Assembly (NCBI RefSeq): GCF_030140925.1 | Contig: NZ_JARBWD010000001.1 | Coordinates: 62,001-126,000, forward strand | DNA length: 64,000 nucleotides | Direction: 5' to 3' | From: Parerythrobacter aestuarii | GTDB lineage: Bacteria; Pseudomonadota; Alphaproteobacteria; Sphingomonadales; Sphingomonadaceae | In this document: one piece after another, positions 1 to 9,228 of the stretch | How the letters are laid out: each line of letters begins with the position of its first letter | Position numbering within the stretch: position 1 is the stretch's first letter | Position numbers and translations under genes: made by a program | The notes under the pieces: model-generated | What the model was told of the DNA's origin: nothing | What the model saw: only the letters and a program-made list of their open reading frames with translations | The model's database searches: none

Positions 1-220
1 CCGTCACCGTGAAACCTTCGCTACGCAGTTCGGATTGCAACAAATTGCTGGATCGCAACTCGAGATACCCCAGCTCGGCCCAGTCCCAAATCTGCTTGGC
101 AACCCGTTCGGTCCGGTCCGCCTCGGCGTCGACAACGGCGACGGGGTCAGGTGCATCCTGCGCCATGGTCGGAGCGGCAAGGCCAAGCATCAGCGTTGAA
201 GCAAGCAGGTACGATTTCAT
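1..220 (-). CDS. M20-family metallopeptidase/amidohydrolase, N-terminal fragment (runs off the window)
   Basis: Only the first 73 codons are inside the window; the gene continues past base 1. It starts at the ATG at 218-220 with a clear Sec signal peptide (MKSYLLASTLMLGLAAPTMA, cleavage before or after Q21). The mature N-terminus, with the stretch KQIWDWAELGYLELRSS, resembles the start of the aminobenzoyl-glutamate utilization B-like amidohydrolases of peptidase family M20, which act on N-acyl or peptide amide bonds. No metal ligands are visible because the catalytic domain lies outside. It is divergent from the next gene. The family call rests on this short N-terminal stretch only. Confidence 0.6.
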   Translation of the reverse strand, partial: MKSYLLASTLMLGLAAPTMAQDAPDPVAVVDAEADRTERVAKQIWDWAELGYLELRSSNLLQSELRSEGFTVT

Positions 221-315
221 CGGGCAGTCTCCTCAGCAGCGCGTTCTGCCGCGCACTGAGCCAAATGAAAAGGCGCGCTCGACACAATCCCAAGAGCGTG
301 GCAATCGCGCCACCC

Positions 316-714
316 ATGAACTTCATTGTCCTGATCGGCTCGCTGGTTGCGATCCTCGCATTGGCTGGGCTTGCGCAGTGGCTGGGCCTCGGTCGAACCC
401 CTCAGCTGGCAAACGAAGCAGATGCCTGCCGTGCGGCCAATGAAGCGGTGGAAGGATTCCAACCGGTTCGGTTCGGCCTCGACCGGAGCGGGCGCGGCGG
501 GCTGCTGGAAGATGCACAAGGCCGCATCCTGCTGTTGAAGCCGCATGGCAATTTCTTCGCCGGTCGCTTGCTCGCGCCGGGCAGTACTGTTCTTGCCCGG
601 GACGAGACGTTGACGATCGATTGCGGCGAGCGACGCTATGGCACCGTTATTCTCCAGCTCGACGATCCGGCCTATTGGGCCGAAGCCATCGATCGGCTAC
701 AGGCGGCGGCCTGA
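316..714 (+). CDS. hypothetical membrane-anchored protein
   Basis: A 132-residue protein that I do not recognise. The first 25 residues (NFIVLIGSLVAILALAGLAQ) form one membrane segment. The rest is a soluble domain of about 105 residues with two cysteines, one in DACRAANEA and one in IDCGERR. An upstream in-frame ATG at 265 would add a basic stretch; neither start has a convincing ribosome-binding site. The stop overlaps the start of the sterol-desaturase gene (TGATG), so the two are probably co-translated. That suggests an accessory role to the hydroxylase, but there is no direct evidence for a function. Confidence 0.6.
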   Translation: MNFIVLIGSLVAILALAGLAQWLGLGRTPQLANEADACRAANEAVEGFQPVRFGLDRSGRGGLLEDAQGRILLLKPHGNFFAGRLLAPGSTVLARDETLTIDCGERRYGTVILQLDDPAYWAEAIDRLQAAA

Positions 715-1661
715 TGCCCGATTTTTCGCCCACCGAATATGCTGTCCCGGCTTTCGTCCTGCTGGTCCTGATCGAAATGGTCTGGGCGAAGTTTCGCCGG
801 CCCGATGCCTACGAACCGCGCGACACGCTGGTTAGCCTTGCCTTCGGGTTGGGCAGCACCGTTGCAGGCGCATTGCTGGGCGGGTTCGCCCTGTGGGTGT
901 TCCTCGCTGCCTATGAATACCGCGTGTTTGACTTCGGTCCTGAATGGTGGGGCGTCTGGTGGGCCTGGCCGCTTTGCTTCGTGCTCGACGACATGCGCTA
1001 TTACTGGGTGCATCGCGCCGGGCACCGTATCCGCTGGTTTTGGGCAAGCCATGTGAACCACCATTCGAGCCAGCACTACAATCTCAGCACGGCTCTGCGG
1101 CAAAGCTGGACCGGGGCCTTCACGCTGGGCTTTGCCTTTGCCTTGCCGCTGGTCCTGCTGGGCTTCCACCCGGGGATGATCGCCATCTGCTTCGGGTTCA
1201 ACCTGATCTACCAGTTCTGGATCCACACCGAAGCAATCGACCGCATGCCGCGCTGGTTCGAGGCGGTGATGAACACGCCGAGCCACCACCGTGTCCACCA
1301 TGCCACCAACCCACGCTACCTCGACCGCAACTACGCCGGGGTTTTTATCGTGTGGGACAAGATGTTTGGCACATTCGAGCCGGAAACGGACGAAGAGAAG
1401 ATCCGCTACGGCATCGTCAAGCAGCTCGGCAGCTTCAACCTGCTGTGGGCGGTGTTCCATGAATGGATCGGGATTGCCCAGGACATGTGGGACAGCCCAT
1501 GGAAGCACAAGCTCGGCTACCTCTTGCGCGAACCTGGCTGGACTCACGACGGTAGCCGCGACACTTCGGACACGATCCGGGCCCGGTGGCTGGAGCGGCA
1601 GGGTGGCGAAAATCCGGTTGCTGAACAAAACTCGATTGAAGCGAGCGGCAAGCCTGCGTAA
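714..1661 (+). CDS. sterol desaturase / fatty acid hydroxylase superfamily protein
   Basis: A 315-residue integral membrane di-iron oxygenase of the fatty acid hydroxylase superfamily. The conserved histidine clusters are visible: HRAGH, HVNHH, and HHRVHH near residue 190. They lie between several hydrophobic segments, as expected for an enzyme that hydroxylates or desaturates a lipid, sterol or carotenoid at the cytoplasmic membrane. The start is fixed by the TGATG overlap with the upstream gene. The GMC oxidoreductase follows after 24 bases behind an AGGAGAG-type ribosome-binding site, so an oxygenase-dehydrogenase pair acting on the same lipid alcohol is a reasonable inference. The substrate cannot be read from the sequence. 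Confidence 0.85.
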   Translation: MPDFSPTEYAVPAFVLLVLIEMVWAKFRRPDAYEPRDTLVSLAFGLGSTVAGALLGGFALWVFLAAYEYRVFDFGPEWWGVWWAWPLCFVLDDMRYYWVHRAGHRIRWFWASHVNHHSSQHYNLSTALRQSWTGAFTLGFAFALPLVLLGFHPGMIAICFGFNLIYQFWIHTEAIDRMPRWFEAVMNTPSHHRVHHATNPRYLDRNYAGVFIVWDKMFGTFEPETDEEKIRYGIVKQLGSFNLLWAVFHEWIGIAQDMWDSPWKHKLGYLLREPGWTHDGSRDTSDTIRARWLERQGGENPVAEQNSIEASGKPA

Positions 1662-1685
1662 CGCTTTCCGCAAGAGGAGAGCATA

Positions 1686-3287
1686 ATGAACCAGTACGAC
1701 TACATCGTTATCGGCGGCGGCAGTGCAGGCAGCGCGGTGGCCGGGCGACTGGCGGTGGACGGCACGCGGCAGGTCTGCCTGGTCGAAGCCGGTGGTCGCA
1801 ATAACAACATGCTGGTCAAGACACCGGGCTTCATGCCGTTCCTGCTCAAGAACTCCAACTACCGTTACGAGACCGTACCGCAGAAGGGCCTCAACGGTCG
1901 CATCGGTTACCAGCCGCGTGGCAAGGGTCTGGGCGGATCGAGCGCCATCAACGCGATGGTCTATATCCGCGGCAATCGCTGGGACTATGATAATTGGGCG
2001 GCGATGGGCTGCGACGGCTGGGCCTATGACGATGTCTTGCCCTACTTCAAGAAAGCCGAGGCCAACGAACGCGGTGCCGATGACTACCACGGTGCCGGCG
2101 GGCCGCTGTTCGTCTCCGACCAGACCGCTGCCAACGCCACCAGTCAGGCTTTTGTCGACGCCGCCGCGCAGCTGCAGCTGCCCCACAATGCCGACTTCAA
2201 CGGCGAACGGCAGGAAGGCTTTGGCATCTACCAGGTCACCCAGCGCAAGGGGGAACGCTGGTCCGCAGCGCGCGCCTTTGTCGAGCCGATCCGCAACGCA
2301 CCCAATTTCGATATCCGCACCAAGACGCAGGTGCAGCGCCTGATTATCGACGGAGGCAGGGTTACCGGCGTCGCGGTGCTGACTGGCGGCTGGGGCGGCA
2401 AGCACGAGATCCTGACCGCGCGACGCGGGGTGATACTGTCAGCCGGCGCTTTCAATTCCCCGCAGATCCTCATGCTCTCCGGCATTGGCCCGGCCGAGCA
2501 CCTTAAGGAGCATGGCATCGGGGTGAAGCTCGACAAGCCCGCCGTCGGCAGCGAGCTGCAGGACCATATCGACTATGTCTCCGGCTGGGAAACGGAGAGC
2601 AAGGTACCAATCGGCGATTCGCTCGAAGGTACTACTCGCATGGCCAAGGCCATTATCGAGCACCGGCGCAAGCGGACCGGCATCATGACCACGCCCTATG
2701 CCGAGGCCGGGGGCTTCTGGAAGGTCATGCCTGATGCGCCCGCACCCGACGTGCAATGGCACTTCGTGCCGGCGGTGCTGGAAGACCACGGACGCGAGAA
2801 AGTGAAGGGCCATGGCTTCTCGCTCCATGCCTGTGTCTTGCGGCCGGAAAGTCGCGGCAGCTTGCGGCTCAATTCGAGCGACCCGGCGGATGCCCCGCGG
2901 ATCGATCCCAATTTCCTCGATGACGACCGCGATGTGGCCGTGCTGCGCGAAGGCGTGCGGCTGTCGCACCGTATCGTCGACGGCCCTGCCTTGGCTGAGT
3001 TCAAGCCGACCGATCGCCATCCGATTGATCTTGCAGACGATGCCCAGCTCGACGAGCTTATCCGCAACCGCGCGGACACAGTCTATCACCCGGTCGGCAC
3101 TTGCCGGATGGGCGCGGATGACAAGTCAGTTGTCGATACCAAGCTCAAGGCGCGAGGGGTCGAAGGACTGTGGATCGCCGATGCTTCAATCATGCCCAAG
3201 ATCGTCAGCGGCAACACCAACGCCCCAACCATCATGATCGGCGAACGCTGCGCCGATTTCATCCTCGAGGCCGAACGAACCCAGTAG
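1686..3287 (+). CDS. GMC-family FAD-dependent oxidoreductase (choline dehydrogenase-like)
   Basis: A 533-residue glucose-methanol-choline oxidoreductase that oxidises an alcohol to an aldehyde using FAD. The N-terminal dinucleotide fold is YIVIGGGSAGSAVAGRL. The first GMC signature follows around residues 80-100 (GKGLGGSSAINAMVYIRGN), and the second lies in LSAGAFNSPQILMLSGIGP. The C-terminal catalytic region carries HPVGTCRMG and NTNAPTIMIGERCADF, with the usual His and Asn. There is no signal peptide, so it is cytoplasmic. It is third in an operon with the sterol-desaturase-type enzyme. It resembles BetA and alkyl-alcohol dehydrogenases, but choline-specific genes are absent nearby, so I leave the substrate open. 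Confidence 0.9.
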   Translation: MNQYDYIVIGGGSAGSAVAGRLAVDGTRQVCLVEAGGRNNNMLVKTPGFMPFLLKNSNYRYETVPQKGLNGRIGYQPRGKGLGGSSAINAMVYIRGNRWDYDNWAAMGCDGWAYDDVLPYFKKAEANERGADDYHGAGGPLFVSDQTAANATSQAFVDAAAQLQLPHNADFNGERQEGFGIYQVTQRKGERWSAARAFVEPIRNAPNFDIRTKTQVQRLIIDGGRVTGVAVLTGGWGGKHEILTARRGVILSAGAFNSPQILMLSGIGPAEHLKEHGIGVKLDKPAVGSELQDHIDYVSGWETESKVPIGDSLEGTTRMAKAIIEHRRKRTGIMTTPYAEAGGFWKVMPDAPAPDVQWHFVPAVLEDHGREKVKGHGFSLHACVLRPESRGSLRLNSSDPADAPRIDPNFLDDDRDVAVLREGVRLSHRIVDGPALAEFKPTDRHPIDLADDAQLDELIRNRADTVYHPVGTCRMGADDKSVVDTKLKARGVEGLWIADASIMPKIVSGNTNAPTIMIGERCADFILEAERTQ

Positions 3288-3374
3288 CGTGATCGCAGAG
3301 CACGGTCGCGCAGCGACCGCAAGGCCGGAGGCCAAGCCGACGGATGTGGGCGTCGGCGCTTGAGGCAAAACAGA

Positions 3375-3402
3375 AAGGGCCGGAGGTAGTACCCCGGCCC
3401 TT
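3375..3402. terminator. bidirectional intrinsic terminator between convergent genes
   Basis: A perfect 9-bp stem, AAGGGCCGG (3375-3383) with CCGGCCCTT (3394-3402) and a 10-base loop, lies between the GMC oxidoreductase (ends 3287) and the TonB receptor (ends 3422). It is followed by CTCTTGTTT on the plus strand and CTGTTTTG on the minus strand, so it can serve both. Three further short hairpins (for example GGTCGC-GCA-GCGACC) lie at about 3300-3360. Confidence 0.75.
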
Positions 3403-3421
3403 CTCTTGTTTCAGCGTCCGA

Positions 3422-5821
3422 TCAGAACGTCTTGCGTGCCGTAAAGCCGATCGTGCGCGGCTGGCCGATGCGGTAGCCCAGGCGGGCGCGACCGCCACGT
3501 TCGCGGTCGAAGCTCAGCAGCGCGTTCTCGTCCAGCACGTTGTTGGCATAGATCACGAAGCTGTAGCCGTTCTCGAAATCGATCCCGGCGCTGATGTTCA
3601 CCAGCTGATAGCTGTCGAGCAGCAGGTCGACCGTGGTCGAAGCATTGGCAGGTGCACCACTGAAGGGCAGGCCATGCACGAAAGTGCGCGGATTGCCTTC
3701 CTGGTCAGCCGGCTGGGTGTAGCGCGAACCGACATGCGTCACCGAAGCGGCGATATAGGCATCGGCGCTGTCGGAGATCGGCCATTCGTAGCTGCCGCTG
3801 GCGGCGAGCTGGAACTTCGGCACCGACGGCAGTCGGTTGCCTTCGCGGATGCCCGTGGCACCAGCCAGAGCACCCGGCAGCGTGGTATCGAACTCAGCCT
3901 CGATATAGCTGCCCGACAGGTTGAAATTGAGGCCCGGTGCCGGGTTGAGGCCCAGCTCCGCTTCAATCCCGGCCGAGTGTGCGTCTGGCACGTTGAAGAC
4001 GATACGCGAAGAGCAACTGCCTGCATCCAGCGTCACCTGCAGGTTGCTGATGTCGTTGTAGAAACCGGCAGCGTTAAACGTGAAGCCATTGCCCTGCGTC
4101 TTCACGCCAAGCTCGTAGTTCCACAGCTTCTCGTCGTCATAGTCCTGGAAGCCGCCGAACAGCGCCAGGTCCTGTGCGTTACACAGCGGCACGTTGAGCG
4201 GATCGTTGACCCCGCCGAGACGGAAGCCCTGCGAAGCCTGCGCGTTGATGGTGACGTTGGGCGTCACTTCATAGCTGAGCAGGATGCGTGGGGTGAAACC
4301 GTCGGACGAGGTTTCGTCGATGACGCCGACATCGCCATTGGCGAACAGGCCGCCGGTGGTTATGGTGCGGGTTTCCTCGAAGTCATAATAGCGACCGCCT
4401 GCCGTCAAGGTCAGCGCGTCGGTGATATCGAAGCTCGCTTCACCGAAGATCGCAAACTGCGTGATGTCGTATGGCAGGTCGGAGTTGAACGGCGAATCCG
4501 CAGGGAAGCCGTTCGCCACTGCCGCAGACACGCCAGCGCCAAGTACGGCATCGGTGAAGAAGTCATACCCGGGCGTCGGCAGGCGCTGGGCATAGACACG
4601 ATCGACTTCCGAATAGAACGCACCGATCAGCCACTGCAGGCGGCCTTCGCTGTTCGAAGCCAGCCGGACTTCCTGCGTAATCGTTTCCAGCTCGGTGGTG
4701 TCGCGCAGGTTGGATGGCAACAGGACAGCGACATTCGGATAGCCAAGGTCAACCGAGACCGAGCCCGTCAGCGCACTGGCATCGCGGCTGACGAGGATGT
4801 CGCGGTTGATGTAGGAGCTGACCGAAGTCAGCGTGACCGGGCCCAGGTCCACTTCAGCGGTGAGGTCGAACAGGAAGGTCTCGTCCTCGAATTCTTCCCG
4901 CAGGCGCAGATATTGCTCGCGCTCACCCAGCTGGACCGGATTGGACTTGTCCGGGTTCGCGTAGAGGTTCCAGATTTCCTGGCGGTTGAACCCATTGGCC
5001 TTGACCTTCTGGTAGACAATCCGGGGCGTGATGCTGAGCCCTTCGCCGGTGTCCATCTTGATGGCAATGCGGCCACCATAACGCTCGCCACCATTGACGT
5101 CTTCGCCGCCGCCCGGACCGAAGGCATCGATAAAGCCGGCGTATTTCGTGTAATAGCCAACCACGCGCGCAGCGAGCTGGTCATTGAGCGGAACGTTGAT
5201 TGCACCTTTCAGGTGAGCGCCCAGATCATCGCCATCGACGAGGTTCATATTGGCTTCGAACGAGCCTTCGGTAACGCCGATCTCAGGCTGGTTGGTAATG
5301 TAGCGGATGGTGCCGCCGACCGAGCCCGAACCGAACAGCGTCCCCTGCGGGCCGCGCAGGGTCTCGACGCGATTGAGGTCGAACAGGTCAAGGTCGGGTG
5401 TAAAAAGCGAAAGCGAGATCACGCTTTCGTCGAGATAGACGCCGACCTGTTCCTTCACGCCTGGCTGGTCACGCACGACCTGACCGGCAGAAACGCCGCG
5501 CACCGACACCTGGCTCTGCCCCGGCCCGAGGTTCTGCACCGAGAGGCCAGCGACGTTGCGCGAAAGGTCTTCCAGCGTCACTGCACCGGATCTTTGGATG
5601 TCTTCCTGAGTCTGCGCGTTGATCGAGAAAGGAATGTCCTGGATCGTCGAATCCCGCTTGGTCGCGGTGACAACGATCACATTGCCCGAACCACCGCTGC
5701 TCGATGCGGCGGGCTGTTCGGTGTCCTGTGCGAAAGCGGGGGTCGCGGTGGCGGCAAAGGCGCAGCTGGCCATCAACAGATGCCGCGCGCGCAGCCTACC
5801 GCAAAACATGGAAGTGCGCAT
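3422..5821 (-). CDS. TonB-dependent outer membrane receptor
   Basis: A 799-residue outer-membrane active transporter. The start at 5821 is chosen because AGGAGAG sits at the correct distance; an ATG four codons later is possible. A signal peptide (cleavage near AFAQ, residue 32) precedes a Ser/Gly linker and a TonB-box-like stretch (NVIVVTATKR). The plug domain follows, then a 22-strand-type barrel ending in the typical terminal Phe (GFTARKTF). There is no extra N-terminal signalling domain. The sequence resembles the large sphingomonad family of receptors of unknown substrate rather than classic siderophore receptors. It would be energised by the TonB-ExbBD system at 26361-29021. It converges on the oxidoreductase operon, so a shared lipid substrate is only a guess. 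Confidence 0.92.
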   Translation of the reverse strand: MRTSMFCGRLRARHLLMASCAFAATATPAFAQDTEQPAASSSGGSGNVIVVTATKRDSTIQDIPFSINAQTQEDIQRSGAVTLEDLSRNVAGLSVQNLGPGQSQVSVRGVSAGQVVRDQPGVKEQVGVYLDESVISLSLFTPDLDLFDLNRVETLRGPQGTLFGSGSVGGTIRYITNQPEIGVTEGSFEANMNLVDGDDLGAHLKGAINVPLNDQLAARVVGYYTKYAGFIDAFGPGGGEDVNGGERYGGRIAIKMDTGEGLSITPRIVYQKVKANGFNRQEIWNLYANPDKSNPVQLGEREQYLRLREEFEDETFLFDLTAEVDLGPVTLTSVSSYINRDILVSRDASALTGSVSVDLGYPNVAVLLPSNLRDTTELETITQEVRLASNSEGRLQWLIGAFYSEVDRVYAQRLPTPGYDFFTDAVLGAGVSAAVANGFPADSPFNSDLPYDITQFAIFGEASFDITDALTLTAGGRYYDFEETRTITTGGLFANGDVGVIDETSSDGFTPRILLSYEVTPNVTINAQASQGFRLGGVNDPLNVPLCNAQDLALFGGFQDYDDEKLWNYELGVKTQGNGFTFNAAGFYNDISNLQVTLDAGSCSSRIVFNVPDAHSAGIEAELGLNPAPGLNFNLSGSYIEAEFDTTLPGALAGATGIREGNRLPSVPKFQLAASGSYEWPISDSADAYIAASVTHVGSRYTQPADQEGNPRTFVHGLPFSGAPANASTTVDLLLDSYQLVNISAGIDFENGYSFVIYANNVLDENALLSFDRERGGRARLGYRIGQPRTIGFTARKTF

Positions 5822-5962
5822 TATATCTCTCCTGCAAACTGGGTTCTGCTGCCCATGGGAGCGAAGCTGAATCCGGCAGGCGAAGATTACAAGGTTTGTC
5901 AGGAGCTTGGGGGAGCGAATTTTTACAACTGTGTCGCTGCCGTCACAGCGCCTTGCCCCAAG

Positions 5963-5993
5963 AAAAAGGGGCCGGAGCGCTTGGCTCCGGCCC
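5963..5993 (-). terminator. intrinsic terminator of glnK-amt
   Basis: A 10-bp perfect stem, GGGCCGGAGC (5969-5978) with GCTCCGGCCC (5984-5993), is followed on the minus strand by a run of five T (5963-5967). It lies about 80 bases after the amt stop, in the 254-base gap before the TonB receptor gene, and is a textbook Rho-independent terminator. Confidence 0.85.
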
Positions 5994-6075
5994 ATAGAGT
6001 CGATGTTCGCAGGAGGAACAACGGTAGGCGGGGGTGACTGGGAGAGGAATTGTCCCCCCCGCCAATTCGGTTGGA

Positions 6076-7413
6076 TTAGTTGTAAGCGCGCTCTCCATGC
6101 TCGCCGATGTCGAGGCCATCGCTTTCGACTTCGGGCGTGACGCGGAGACCGATGGCGACCTTGGTAATGAAGGCGGCGATGGCCGAACCCACGGCTGCCC
6201 ATACAATCGCCACAACCACGGCCTTGATCTGGATCCAGACCTGGGCGCTCATGACGAACTCAGCTGCATCACCGGGCCCACCAAGAGCTGGCGAGTAAAC
6301 GATGCCGGTGCCGATCGCGCCGACGATGCCGGCCACGCCGTGGATTCCGAAGACATCCAGAGCGTCGTCATAGCCGAGTTTGGCCTTGAGCTTGGCAACC
6401 GCGAGGTAAGCCACGACCGAAGCGACGATGCCGAGCACGATCGCGCCGAACGGGCCGCTGTTGCCAGCCGCCGGGGTCACGGCGACGAGACCGGCAATGA
6501 TGCCCGATGCGAAGCCGAGGGCCGATCCCTTGTGACCTGCGAGGCGCTCCATCAGCATCCATGCCAGCGCACCGGCCGCAGTAGCGACGAAGGTGTTGAT
6601 CATGGCGAGGCCGGCGGTGCCGTCGGCTTCAAGCTCGGAGCCGGCGTTGAAGCCGAACCAGCCCACCCACAGCAGGCCTGCGCCCACCAGTGTCAGCGTC
6701 AGGCTGTGCGGTGGCATCGGCTCGGTCGGGTAGCCCTTGCGGCCGCCGAGGAAGTAAGCCAGCACCAGCGCCGAAACACCGGCATTGATATGCACCACCG
6801 TGCCGCCGGCGAAGTCGAGCGCGCCCCATTCGAAGATCAGGCCGCCGCCCGCCCACACCATGTGCGCGATCGGGAAATAGACGATGGTCAGCCAGATGGC
6901 GGTAAACAGCATCGCGGCCGAGAACTTGAGGCGCTCTACAGTTGCGCCCAGAACCAGTGCAGCGGTGATCGCGGCAAAGGTCATCTGGAAGCTGACGAAG
7001 ACGTATTCGCTGATCACTTCATCGCTGAATGTTGCAGCCGTGCTGTCCGTCGTCACCGAGGAAAGGAAATACGCCCCGGTGCTGAAAAACGGGCTGAGCG
7101 CGCCGGTCGTTTCCGGACCGAAGGCGAGCGAGTAGCCCCACATCACCCAGATCAGCATGGCAAGGCAGGCTGCCCCGCCGACCTGCGTCATGGTCGAAAG
7201 CATGTTCTTGCTGCGAGTGAGACCGCCATAGAACAGCGCGAGGCCCGGCAGGATCATCAGCAGGACAAGGATTGTTGCCGTCATCATCCAGGCGTTGTTG
7301 CCGGGATTGGCGACTGCAGGCGCGGCTTCAGCCGCTTCCTGCGCGAATGCAGCGGTGCTGGCGAGGCCGGTCAAGGCCAGAGCGCCGGCGCTGCGAATAA
7401 GCGTGCGGATCAT
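6076..7413 (-). CDS. amtB: ammonium transporter Amt
   Basis: A 445-residue inner-membrane ammonium channel of the Amt/Mep/Rh family. An N-terminal signal peptide (cleavage near TAAFAQ) is followed by eleven predicted membrane helices. Family landmarks are visible: ALFYGGLTRSKN, the two pore histidines in VVHINAG and GIHGVAG, and the cytoplasmic tail. I chose the ATG at 7413 rather than the GTG at 7434 because GGGGGGAAA lies at the right distance and the GTG would overlap the glnK stop. It lies 17 bases downstream of glnK, whose product blocks the channel when nitrogen is plentiful. Both are expected to be transcribed from the sigma-54 promoter at 7818-7834. Confidence 0.95.
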   Translation of the reverse strand: MIRTLIRSAGALALTGLASTAAFAQEAAEAAPAVANPGNNAWMMTATILVLLMILPGLALFYGGLTRSKNMLSTMTQVGGAACLAMLIWVMWGYSLAFGPETTGALSPFFSTGAYFLSSVTTDSTAATFSDEVISEYVFVSFQMTFAAITAALVLGATVERLKFSAAMLFTAIWLTIVYFPIAHMVWAGGGLIFEWGALDFAGGTVVHINAGVSALVLAYFLGGRKGYPTEPMPPHSLTLTLVGAGLLWVGWFGFNAGSELEADGTAGLAMINTFVATAAGALAWMLMERLAGHKGSALGFASGIIAGLVAVTPAAGNSGPFGAIVLGIVASVVAYLAVAKLKAKLGYDDALDVFGIHGVAGIVGAIGTGIVYSPALGGPGDAAEFVMSAQVWIQIKAVVVAIVWAAVGSAIAAFITKVAIGLRVTPEVESDGLDIGEHGERAYN

Positions 7414-7430
7414 GGTCGTTTCCCCCCGGA

Positions 7431-7889
<459 letters not shown>

Positions 7890-7907
7890 TTAAAATTTAG
7901 TCGGTGC

Positions 7908-8609
7908 CTACTTTTTACTCATTTGGACCGTGGCCCAGACCGGCAAGTGATCCGATGCCTGCGCACTGAGAGAGCTGTGATGGACCCCATGAGACACAAC
8001 TTTCCATTGTGGGGAAAGCGCAATTCGGTCGAGCCGGGCGATCGGGCGTGAAGCTGGAAAGCTCGGCCCCGGGGAAAGCACCAGCCAACGTCCGTCGAAC
8101 ACGCGCATGGCGCCGCTACGCGCCGTCCACTGGTTGAAATCACCCAGCAGGATTTCGGGCATCGGCGGATGCGCCCCGTTCAGGTGCCCAAGGATCGAAC
8201 GGATCTGGTCGCTTCGCCTGAGGCCCGACAGGTCGAGATGCGCGCCCACCACACGAAACGCGCCATCGCCATTGGCAAGGTCCACGCTGGCCGCTCCGCG
8301 CGGTTCCAGCATCGGCAAATCGAGCGGTTCGCTCGCCAGCACTTGCATGTCGCGGCGGACCAGGATGGCATTGCCGTGCCAGCCGATGCTGCGCGCCCGC
8401 TTCGCTACCGGCACGGCCTTCCACGGCGTGTCGTCAAGCGCCGCCCGGGGAAGCACGCTGGCTCTCTGGCCGAAACGCAAGTCGGCCTCCTGCAAGGCGA
8501 TCACATCGGCATCCAGCTCGCGCAAGACAGAGATGATGCGCCCGGGATCGCGCCGTCGGTCGGTGCCGACAGCCTTGTGGATGTTGTAGCTGGCGACGGT
8601 GAGCTGCAC
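7908..8609 (-). CDS. endonuclease/exonuclease/phosphatase (EEP) family protein
   Basis: A 233-residue member of the Mg-dependent EEP hydrolase fold (DNase I / exonuclease III / phosphodiesterase superfamily). The motifs in order are ASYNIHKAVG (metal-site Asn), IALQEAD (metal-binding Glu), HLDLS, GDFNQW and the C-terminal SDHLPV (catalytic Asp-His). There is no signal peptide. The start is a GTG at 8609 with a poor ribosome-binding site. It lies 12 bases after the PNPOx-like gene and is probably transcribed with it. The fold is certain, but the substrate (nucleic acid, phospholipid or phosphosugar) is not. Confidence 0.85.
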   Translation of the reverse strand: MQLTVASYNIHKAVGTDRRRDPGRIISVLRELDADVIALQEADLRFGQRASVLPRAALDDTPWKAVPVAKRARSIGWHGNAILVRRDMQVLASEPLDLPMLEPRGAASVDLANGDGAFRVVGAHLDLSGLRRSDQIRSILGHLNGAHPPMPEILLGDFNQWTARSGAMRVFDGRWLVLSPGPSFPASRPIARLDRIALSPQWKVVSHGVHHSSLSAQASDHLPVWATVQMSKK

Positions 8610-8621
8610 GCGCGGCGCGGC

Positions 8622-9197
8622 CTAGTTGGAGTGCGCGCCCGGCCCACCCGCGATATAGCGATCGGTAGCCCGCGTCGGCAGCCCATCGATGCTGGAGATA
8701 CGGGTCGAGACCTTGGCTGCCCACGCCTCCGGATCGGCATTGGCGTGATACTTGGTCAGCGTGTTGCGCTCGCTTTCCAGAGTCATCAGCGGCACGCCCC
8801 AGCCGCAGCTGGTCTGGACACTATCAACATCGATGACGAAGATCTGCCGCGTGCCCGGAAGCAGGGTGAACTGCGCCGCCAGTGCCTCCCACTCCTCGTC
8901 TTGCGGCAACACAGCTCGTCCGCGACCGTAGATGCGCAGGATCAGCGCCGGCTGCTGGAAATTGCAAAACATGATGGTGATACGCCCGTCGGCGGCAAGG
9001 TGCGCGTGGGTCTCGTTGCCCGACCCGCCAAGGTCGAGATAAGCGACCACCGTCGGGGTCAGCACCCGGAAGGCGTCATAGCCCTTGGGGCTGAGATTGA
9101 TCCGCCCGTCTTGCGCTGCAGTCGCAACGAAGAACACGGGCTGCTGCTCGATCATGGCAATATGCTTGCCGTCGAGCCTGTCGAAGAAATCGGCCAT
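8622..9197 (-). CDS. pyridoxamine 5'-phosphate oxidase-like (split-barrel flavin) protein
   Basis: A 191-residue protein of the PNPOx-like split beta-barrel family. It has the characteristic ATAAQDGRINLSPKGYDAF near the N-terminus, AYLDLGGSGNETHAHL, and FCNFQQPALILRIYGRG. Members bind FMN or F420/heme and reduce small molecules. This one resembles the broad family annotated as pyridoxamine 5'-phosphate oxidase family and lacks the full PdxH pattern, so a vitamin B6 role should not be assumed. It starts at the ATG at 9197, is co-directional with prfC upstream (31-base gap), and precedes the EEP hydrolase. Confidence 0.85.
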   Translation of the reverse strand: MADFFDRLDGKHIAMIEQQPVFFVATAAQDGRINLSPKGYDAFRVLTPTVVAYLDLGGSGNETHAHLAADGRITIMFCNFQQPALILRIYGRGRAVLPQDEEWEALAAQFTLLPGTRQIFVIDVDSVQTSCGWGVPLMTLESERNTLTKYHANADPEAWAAKVSTRISSIDGLPTRATDRYIAGGPGAHSN

Positions 9198-9228
9198 GAG
9201 TGGATGCTACGCTCGAGCGGCGCGCTTG

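Noticed and set aside
3344..6037. A very long open frame on the plus strand antisense to the TonB receptor
   Set aside because: It is a high-GC shadow of the receptor gene: no ribosome-binding site, no domain, and the minus frame has a signal peptide, TonB box and terminal Phe.
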